Assembly (NCBI RefSeq): GCF_009765905.1
Contig: NZ_LMUO01000009.1
Location: 34,800 to 98,799, forward strand
Length of the DNA: 64,000 nucleotides
Direction: 5' to 3'
Source of the DNA: Mucilaginibacter sp. L196
Lineage (GTDB): Bacteria; Bacteroidota; Bacteroidia; Sphingobacteriales; Sphingobacteriaceae
Positions within the stretch are counted from its first letter, which is position 1. The number at the start of each line of letters is the position of its first letter. The translations under genes and the position numbers were made by a program. Shown one piece after another: positions 55,913 through 62,500 of the stretch. The notes beneath the pieces are model-generated. The model did no database searches. It worked only from the letters and a program-made list of their open reading frames with translations, and was not told where the DNA came from.

Positions 55913-57495
55913 CAGGGTCTTCTGAAAGTTTAAGTTAACCCATAAAATCACGGGCTGTTATTAGCGTATTTGTAGCCGATCATTAAGGACCGAAAAAAGG
56001 CATAGCCTTTCCAAAGTTTAAGTTAACCCATAAAATAAAAAAGTTATCTTAGTGTCCCTAATGGGGATATTTGAAGAATCAAGGTGTATAACTTTACAGA
56101 TTCAGGGAATTCAATTCGGCCATTTGGACAGAAAAGACCGATATAACAAGGTGATTTCGGTAATAAACACATCTAACGCATCGTTAAGTTTTCCCGATCT
56201 TTTCAAGAATCAACACCAATTAAAAGGTTTTTACCGGTTAATGAATAATAAATCAGTGCATCATTCCACCTTTATTTCAGGGTATCAAACAGGTTTGATC
56301 GCTTATTCGAAAGAGCAAAGCATTGATGATCCCTGGATATTGGTGCAAGATACGATGCTGACCGATTATAATAGCCGGAACCTCGACTTAGGCTATACAC
56401 AAACCGAGCGGTCAAACGGCTTTTTACTACACCACGGCCTATTATTGGATGAGAACTATCTGCCTTTAGGGCTGCTGCATCAACAGATCATTCATCGCGA
56501 ACGAAGTGATTTCGGGAAGGCTTCAAAGTGGAAAAGTAAACCAACTGCTGAGAAAGAGTCAAATAAATGGCTGGAAGGCATAGAAACGGGTATCCGTTTT
56601 AGTAAAGAAACGGGGCGTGGATTGATCCATGTAATGGATCGTGAAGCGGATATTATAGATGTGATCAATAAATGTGTCGAGACAGACCAATACTTTATCA
56701 TTAGAGCAAGGCATGACCGTAGTATCTTAACCACTTCGCAAAAAGATAAAGCTGAGAGCCCTGAATTGTTCAGGATGTTCAGCCTTATGCCATCGTTGGC
56801 CGATTCAATTACCATTAACAGGACGTTAAGAAATGAGAAAGGAAGGGAATACAGAGCTGAATGCGATATGAGCTATCACTCCTTTAAGTTCAGAGGTATT
56901 AATGAACCTATAAATTGTGTATGGATCAGGGAACGGGGTTGCCCGGAAGGTACTCGTCCGGCAGAGTGGTTTTTACTCACCAACAAAGAAATTAGTAATA
57001 AGGCGGATGCAGAAAAAGTACCCGAGATATATTCGAGGCGTTGGACGGTTGAAGACTTTCACAAATGCTATAAAACGGGGTGCAGCATTGAAAAACGGCA
57101 GTTCAACTCTCGTAAATCACTGCTTACCGGCATCGGTTTATTGGCAATAACGGCTGTTGTTCTACTAAGAAGCAGGTATATTTCAAAACTGGAACATCAT
57201 ACACCCTTCGAAATAATTGTAACAGATAAACACGAGCAAGCGTTAGCGAAAACACTTGCAGATAAATACCTGATGCCAATTGACAGACAATTATGCGAAC
57301 CCTATTCTGTACTTTGGTGGGTGTTATTATTAGGTCGGATGGGTGGGCATCAGGGCTACAAAAGCAAAGGGCTACCCGGCTGGCAAATACTTTGGAAAGG
57401 CTATTCCTTCTTTCAAACCATTGCTATCGGTTACAAACACGCGAATAACAGCCCTTGATTTTGTGGGTTAACTTAAATTCCAAAGAGACCCTGCG
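55911..57495 (+). mobile_element. IS4-family insertion sequence with ~63 bp inverted ends
   Basis: Left segment 55911-55973 (CGCAGGGTCTTCTGAAAG.., GGGCTGTTATTAGCGTATTT) matches the complement of 57432-57495 at about 80 percent, including the transposase 3' end. A further copy of TTTAAGTTAACCCATAAAAT lies at 56011-56030, immediately before the transposase gene. Either the IS spans 55911-57495, or the true left end is the inner copy and the outer part is a fragment of another IS copy in reverse orientation. No target duplication is certain. Confidence 0.75.
56061..57458 (+). CDS. IS4-family DDE transposase
   Basis: 465 residues from ATG 56061 (a GTG lies three codons earlier). DDE core: D97 in VQDTMLTDYN, D193 in VMDREADIID and Glu331 within the IS4 YREK signature (Y324, R327, E331, K338; YSRRWTVEDFHKCYK). 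The N-terminal part resembles the DNA-binding domain of Tn5-like transposases. The frame is intact, so the element may be active. The 3' end overlaps the right inverted repeat. Confidence 0.92.
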   Translation: MGIFEESRCITLQIQGIQFGHLDRKDRYNKVISVINTSNASLSFPDLFKNQHQLKGFYRLMNNKSVHHSTFISGYQTGLIAYSKEQSIDDPWILVQDTMLTDYNSRNLDLGYTQTERSNGFLLHHGLLLDENYLPLGLLHQQIIHRERSDFGKASKWKSKPTAEKESNKWLEGIETGIRFSKETGRGLIHVMDREADIIDVINKCVETDQYFIIRARHDRSILTTSQKDKAESPELFRMFSLMPSLADSITINRTLRNEKGREYRAECDMSYHSFKFRGINEPINCVWIRERGCPEGTRPAEWFLLTNKEISNKADAEKVPEIYSRRWTVEDFHKCYKTGCSIEKRQFNSRKSLLTGIGLLAITAVVLLRSRYISKLEHHTPFEIIVTDKHEQALAKTLADKYLMPIDRQLCEPYSVLWWVLLLGRMGGHQGYKSKGLPGWQILWKGYSFFQTIAIGYKHANNSP

Positions 57496-57504
57496 AAAAC
57501 AAAT

Positions 57505-58218
57505 CTAATACTCCAAAATATCCCAATGCTGTTTATTCTTCAACGGGTTAGTATATTTTAGCTTTTCCGAGCCATCTTTCCAGCCTTTGTAGCGGTTACC
57601 GTGTGTTAGTTTGCTCAGTCGGCTATATAAATGGTAGTTAGTCATATGGTTATCGATCCAGGCTAATTGTTGCTCCAAAACGGCATCACCAATTTTTATG
57701 GTATCAATAATATGTGGCAACACGGCAATTTTAAACAAGTTCGGTTCTGCAAATTGGTAACGGTAGTCCATAGCATAAAGCTGGTCGTTCCAAAATTCAA
57801 CACGCTCAAAACAGGTGCGCTGCTCTTCGCTTAGTTGGTGCCTGTTATTATCCCAATCATTACGGTAAATACTGTTTAAATAAGGCATAGCCTCATAATT
57901 AAACCGCTGCCATTGTCTGCGCTTAGGCTTTTTAAACGTTCTGTCGTAATGATACTGTACCGTGGTAATTCTATCCAGTATGTGCTGATAAAAATCGGCT
58001 TTACTGCTTTTTTGCACTTCCGGTTTCAGCACAAATAAGCGCTTCCAGCCTTTTTGGTAGGGTTCATCTAAAGGTATTACAGTAAGGAACTCCGGATCTT
58101 TTGATATACGTTCCCGCTCCCTGTGTAATTTTAATAATTGTTTATCACGGTCTTCTTTCTGAAGGCGTTTTTTTCTTCGTGCCGATTTTAAGCGATACGG
58201 TAAATTTTGTGTGTCCAT
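57505..58218 (-). CDS. Basic protein of unknown function next to the Y RNA locus
   Basis: 237 residues. The first 45 residues are very basic and helical (SARRKKRLQKEDRDKQLLKLHRER), compatible with nucleic-acid binding; the rest is rich in aromatic and charged residues (RRQWQRFNYEAMPYL, WNDQLYAMDYRYQF) and ends in KNKQHWDILEY. No signal peptide or membrane helix. Unrecognised family. Its stop codon is about 10 bp from the right IS end, so the insertion just missed its 3' end. Its position near the Y-RNA-like array raises the possibility of an RNA role; this is only inference from proximity. Confidence 0.7.
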   Translation of the reverse strand: MDTQNLPYRLKSARRKKRLQKEDRDKQLLKLHRERERISKDPEFLTVIPLDEPYQKGWKRLFVLKPEVQKSSKADFYQHILDRITTVQYHYDRTFKKPKRRQWQRFNYEAMPYLNSIYRNDWDNNRHQLSEEQRTCFERVEFWNDQLYAMDYRYQFAEPNLFKIAVLPHIIDTIKIGDAVLEQQLAWIDNHMTNYHLYSRLSKLTHGNRYKGWKDGSEKLKYTNPLKNKQHWDILEY

Positions 58219-58438
58219 CGGGACTTCTGCATAAATTTTTCATAAAAATTGTTGATTGAAAAATTCATCCGCCTTTGGCAGATATATCCCTTTTTGGAAC
58301 ACAAAAAAGCAGGGCCATAAATGGCTGGTGCAATAACAGAAAATTTTAGAATAGAAATCTGTTCCGCCTTTATAAGACAGTGTGCGAAGAGATTATATGC
58401 AGATAAACGTAGTTTTCATTTCCGTGGAATTAGGTCAA
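58219..58438. other. Non-coding stretch before the Ro-like remnant
   Basis: 220 bp between the basic protein gene and the palindrome. I see no gene or recognisable Ro60 coding sequence here. Confidence 0.4.
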
Positions 58439-58478
58439 AGATGGAATTATTTTTAAATAATTAAAAATAATTCCATCT
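58439..58478. repeat. Perfect 16 bp palindrome at the truncation point of the Ro-like gene
   Basis: AGATGGAATTATTTTT, 8 nt spacer, and its exact complement. The recognisable protein similarity of the following remnant starts directly after it. Confidence 0.85.
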
Positions 58479-58646
58479 GCGCAAATACACTGCGTAGCCC
58501 TGAAGGGCTACGGACAAGCACCAATGCAATTATTGCGCAACGACGTTTACCTGGTAGCAGGCTGGAGCGATAAAGTTTTCGAGGTGTTAGCAGCCTTAGA
58601 AAATGGAGCTTCGGCACTGGATGCCATAAACGAAATAGAACTATAA
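58461..58646 (+). pseudogene. C-terminal remnant of a probable Ro60 (TROVE/vWA) protein
   Basis: Open frame with recognisable sequence from Ala at 58479: IHCVALKGYGQAPMQ, then VYLVAGWSDKVFEVLAALE and SALDAINEIEL to the TAA at 58644-58646. The strand GYG..VYLVAGWSDKVF and terminal helix look like the end of the vWA half of bacterial Ro60 proteins; I recall this pattern but could not search it. Upstream nothing of the TROVE domain is left in the window, and a stop lies at 58458-58460. It is followed by a terminator hairpin and the Y-RNA-like array. ATG 58524 could give a 40-residue product. Confidence 0.55.
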
Positions 58647-58648
58647 CC

Positions 58649-58682
58649 AAGTATGGGTAAGCTAAACATCCCCATACTTTTA
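58649..58682 (+). terminator. Terminator after the Ro-like remnant
   Basis: AAGTATGGG, loop TAAGCTAAACATC, CCCATACTTTTA. Nine-bp stem and T-run right after the stop codon, separating the remnant from the RNA array. Confidence 0.75.
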
Positions 58683-58697
58683 AAAAGGAATTAAAAT

Positions 58698-58821
58698 ATA
58701 AGGATGCCGTAGAAACGGGTTACTTCGCACCGCTCAGGGGGGGGCAGTGTGGTGCAAGCCATGCTGAGGGTTCGAGTCCCTAAGGCGTTCCCCCGTCCCG
58801 CATTCGCCCGTTGCTCCTTAT
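58698..58821 (+). ncRNA. Y-RNA-like RNA, unit A (with T-arm-like loop)
   Basis: Begins ATAAGGATGCCGTAGAAACGG; 3' part CCCGTTGCTCCTTAT. Lower stem ATAAGGA/TCCTTAT, upper stem AACGGG/CCCGTT, with the conserved GATGCCGTAG segment unpaired or bulged opposite GTTGC, as in Ro-binding helices of Y RNAs. The shared TACTTCG follows. The large loop contains AGGGTTCGAGTCCCT, a T-arm with a canonical TTCGAGT loop, and a D/acceptor-like GGCAGTGTGGTGCAAGCC region. First of six tandem units; sits directly after the terminator of the Ro-like remnant. Confidence 0.7.
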
Positions 58822-58827
58822 AAAAAC

Positions 58828-58932
58828 ATGAAAGGAGGTGTCGTAAATAAGTCTTACTTCGCTTTGGATCCGTTGTCGGGGCTTGCTTACGGACGGACAT
58901 GAATGGCTTATTGCCTTTTACCCTTCTTTTTA
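58828..58932 (+). ncRNA. Y-RNA-like RNA, unit B
   Basis: Conserved core GGTGTCGTAAATAAGTC with TACTTCG; the upper stem AATAAGTC pairs with GGCTTATT (one G-T pair) at 58905-58912. The 3' end runs TTTTACCCTTCTTTTT. The loop has a TCCGT/ACGGA hairpin but no T-loop signature. It overlaps no protein gene. Confidence 0.65.
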
Positions 58933-58947
58933 AAGAAATTAAAACAT

Positions 58948-59082
58948 AAAAAGGTGTCGTAAATAAGTGTTACTTCGATATCCAACCCTGCGGTCGTCGG
59001 TTCGAGTCCGGCCCTTTTACAAAAGGTAGCTCAGATGGTTAGAGCACAGTAGACAGTCACTTATTGATTTTTACCCTTTTTT
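58948..59082 (+). ncRNA. Y-RNA-like RNA, unit C, with permuted tRNA-like domain
   Basis: Lower stem AAAAAGG (58948-58954) with CCTTTTT (59075-59081), upper stem AATAAGTG (58962-58969) with CACTTATT (59058-59065), conserved GTCGTAA between. The loop holds tRNA elements in permuted order: T arm GTCGG TTCGAGT CCGGC (58996-59012), acceptor-like CCTTTT..AAAAGG (59013-59026) closed by AC, then a canonical D arm GCTCAGATGGTTAGAGC (59029-59045). The Y stem replaces the anticodon arm, which is the layout known for YrlA RNAs. Best preserved unit. Confidence 0.8.
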
Positions 59083-59090
59083 AAGAAATT

Positions 59091-59157
59091 AAGAAGATGC
59101 CGTAAGTAAGCGTTACTTCAACCTGCCACGTTTAACACGCTTACCGGATTATCTAAA
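59091..59157 (+). ncRNA. Y-RNA-like RNA, unit D, minimal
   Basis: Core GATGCCGTAAGTAAGCGT and TACTTC; upper stem GTAAGCGT pairs with ACGCTTAC (8 bp), lower stem AGAT with ATCT. The loop is only about 20 nt (TACTTCAACCTGCCACGTTT), without tRNA-like parts. Possibly a bare Ro-binding Y RNA. Total about 65 nt. Confidence 0.65.
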
Positions 59158-59170
59158 AATACCTAAACCT

Positions 59171-59301
59171 AAAAGGTGCCGTAAACAGGTGATACTTCGG
59201 TATAACGTCCGCCCAATGGCGGAAGCTGCAGATTCGAGTTCTGCCTGCAATTTATTGCAGTGGTCAAAATTATAATCACCAGTTGCTTTTTGCCCTTTTT
59301 T
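59171..59301 (+). ncRNA. Y-RNA-like RNA, unit E, with tRNA-like loop
   Basis: Lower stem AAAAGG (59171-59176) with CCTTTT, upper stem GGTGAT (59188-59193) with ATCACC (59275-59280), conserved TGCCGTAAAC between, TACTTCGG next. The loop contains CCGCCAATGGCGG, a T arm GCAGA TTCGAGT TCTGC (59228-59244) and a stem CTGCAAT..ATTGCAG (59245-59260) in the acceptor position. The D-arm part is not clear. Confidence 0.72.
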
Positions 59302-59308
59302 AAAACAT

Positions 59309-59452
59309 AATGAAAGATGCCGTAAGTGTGTGATACTTCGCTGGTGAAACCGCATAAGCGGGCAGGTTCGAACAATTTCTTGAGCGGGTTCGTGTTTAGC
59401 CTGCGGGTGCGAAAAATCCTGAAAGACACACGCTGACTATTGCTCTTTCATT
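59309..59452 (+). ncRNA. Y-RNA-like RNA, unit F, with tRNA-like loop
   Basis: Lower stem AATGAAAG (59309-59316) with CTTTCATT (59445-59452), upper stem GTGTGT with ACACAC, conserved GATGCCGTAAGTG and TACTTCG. The loop has two TTCG loops, CAGGTTCGAAC and GCGGGTTCGTG..CCTGC, but the T arm is less regular than in C and E. Last unit before the large surface protein gene. Confidence 0.65.
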
Positions 59453-59576
59453 TATTTGTTTAATGTGTAGTGCTTTTAAAATAGTATCAGCTTATTATAA
59501 CCTGTTTTTATTAAGGATAACCAAATAGTTGTAAATTTGGATACTATTGATTAGAAATGTACCCAAACCTGACCGC

Positions 59577-62500
59577 ATGAGGAGACTTTTACTTGCTGTA
59601 ACTTTTATTGCATTTTCCTTCTCATTTGTATTGCCTGCATTTGCGCAATCTGATCAGGTAGTGGCTAATGGTCACTTTACTACAGCTGTAAATTTTTCAG
59701 GATTAGGTTGTACCTATAACTGGGTAAACGATAATCCTGCTATCGGCTTACCAGCAAGTGGAACAGGTTACATAGGCTCTTTTATAGGTATAAATAATGG
59801 CACTGTTCCAATAATGGGTACCATTACAGCCAAGCCTGCCGTTGGTGGGTTCGCATACATTACCAATGAATCCGACGGTACTATATCTGTTATCAATGTC
59901 AGTAATAACCAGGTTATATCAACTATCCCTATTGCGTCAAACGCCGGGCCTTGGGGTGCAGCTATAAGTCCGGATGGTAAGTACGCGTATATTGCCGATG
60001 CTAACATAGGTACCATCTCAGTTATTAATACGGCAACCAATACTGTAATTAAAACGTTCCCTTCCGCATTACCCTATTCTTTATGTGTTAGCCCTGATGG
60101 CAGCCGTTTATATGTAGCAAATTACTCCACAAATTCAGTTTCAGTAATTAACACGTCAACATATGCGGTAATAAAAACCATTGCAGTAGGAAAAAGCCCG
60201 AGTAGTATAGCTATAAGTCCCAACGGATCAACCGTGTATGTTACAAACAGTGCTTCTTCAACAATTTCGGTAATAAATATTGCTGCCAATACCGTATCGA
60301 CAACAATAACTTCACCGGTTTTAAATATCGAAGATGTTGCAGTTAGCCCCGACGGCAATAACATGTATTTTACTGCTCAACAATATGTATATGTCGTAAA
60401 TACGGCTACAAACAACATCACCAATAAAATAACTGTAAATGCTGCATACGGTATAGTGGTAAGCCCAGACAGCAAACATATATATGTAGCAAATGCGGGC
60501 ACGAATAATGTTTCGGTTATTGACGCTGTTAATCAGTCGGTTGTAGCCACTATCCCGGTAGGTAACCAGCCGGAAGGGGTATCGCTAAACGCAGATGGAA
60601 GTATTTTAATGGTGACAAATTACCGGTCAAATACTGTTTCGGTTATTAATACGGTAACCAATTCAGTCACCAATACTATACCTGTTGGGGCCTTCCCGCT
60701 TTCTTTAGGTAATTTTATCGCGCCAGATCCCTCAGGCTGTACCGGTTCAACCATCACTTTTACAATAACGGTAAATCCATCATCTACTACTGTACCTGCT
60801 CTTACCGCAAGTGCGGCAACCGGCTCCATCACGTCCTGCGTTGGTACAGCATCTACAAGCCCAAATATCCAGCAGTTCACCGTTTCAGGCAGTAATTTAA
60901 CTTCTGCAATTACGGCTACAGCGCCAACCGGGTTTGAAGTATCGCTTACCGCAGCAACAGGCTATGCCAGCAGCGTAACGCTTAACCAATCATCGGGTAG
61001 TTTAAGTAGTACTACCGTTTATGTACGGTCGGCAACAGGTGATGCAGTTGGCCCAATATCAGGCAATGTAGCTTTAAGTTCACCGGGTGCAGCAAATCAA
61101 AATGTAGCAGTATTGGGTACTGTAAATGCCTTGCCAACGGTAAATACTATAACTAATCAAACCTTATTAAATGGCGCAGCAACAACTGCAATTAATTTTA
61201 CCGGCACTGGTAACACTGCTTTTACCTGGGTTAATAATACCCCTGGTGTAGGCTTACCGGCAACAGGTTCGGGTAATATTGGCTCGTTTACAGCGGTTAA
61301 CAATGGGAACACCCCGATTACCGCGACAATTACGGCTACTCCTGTGTCAGAAGGGTTCGCATATATAGCAAATAGCGGCGATGGTACTATCTCTGTAATC
61401 AATGTCGCTACCAATACAATCGTATCCACGATCATGCCTCCGCATGATCCCTTTTGCGTTTGCATAAGCCCCGATGGTAGCAAGGCATATATTGGATGTA
61501 GCGACGGTTCATCTACCGTCACCATTATAAATACCACAACTAATGCAATCATATCTACCATACCTGTAAGTTCATCAGGTGAGTCTACAGGTATAGTAGT
61601 GAGCCCGGATGGCACCACGCTATATGTGGCAAACTACGTTACAGGTACCGTATCAGTAGTTAATATTGCAACCAGTACTGTTGTTGCTGTGATCCAGGTC
61701 GGGTCAAATCCCTATGGTATAGCTATAAGTCCCGACGGAAGCAAGGTTTACGTAGCATTTACATATACCAGCAATATCTCAGTGATTGATACTAAAACAA
61801 ATAATATATCAGCTAATCTAATCTTAGGTTCAGTACCGGATATAGCTGTAAGTCCGAATGGTAATATATATGTGCCGATTTCAAACTTAAATAACGTATC
61901 TGTTCTTAACCCCATAACTAATAGTGTTATAGCGGTTATCCCTGTAAGCGCCAGCCCGGGTGTAATAGCATTGAGTCCTGACGGAACCAGGGCTTATGTA
62001 GCTACAGGTCAAAGTAATGTTTCAGTGATTAACACATCTACAAATACGGTATTATCCCTGATTTCAGTAGGCTCAAATCCCGAAGCGATATGTGTAAGCC
62101 CTGATGGATATTTTGTATATGTCACTAATGCAACCTCAAATAATGTTTCGGTAATTAACACTTCAACAAACGTGGTTATAGCCACGGTTAAAGTGGGTAC
62201 AAGTCCAATTTCACTGGGTAATTTTGTTACAGCCGGCTCAGGTTGTCCAGGTATCCCAACCACCTTTACCATTACCGTAAATCCATTATCCATACCAACA
62301 ATTACCGCAAGCACAGTAACAGGCAATATTACCGGCTGCGAGGGAACAGCTTCTTCAGACGTTCGGCAATTTACAGTTTCAGGCAGCGGGTTAACTGGCG
62401 ACATCACAGCAACCGCCCCTTTAAACTTTGAAATATCGCTTAACGCCACAACCGGCTTTAGTAACAGCCTTACACTAACACAAATCAACGGCACGGTAAG

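Noticed and set aside
59021-59060. Apparent 5' half of a tRNA gene (AAAAGGTAGCTCAGATGGTT)
   Set aside because: No anticodon arm or 3' half follows. Together with the preceding T arm it is a permuted tRNA-like domain in unit C.
58700-59340. Possible CRISPR array (regularly repeated segments)
   Set aside because: The repeated segments are not identical, the unit lengths vary from about 65 to 145 nt, and the stems covary within each unit. This fits structured RNAs, not CRISPR repeats.
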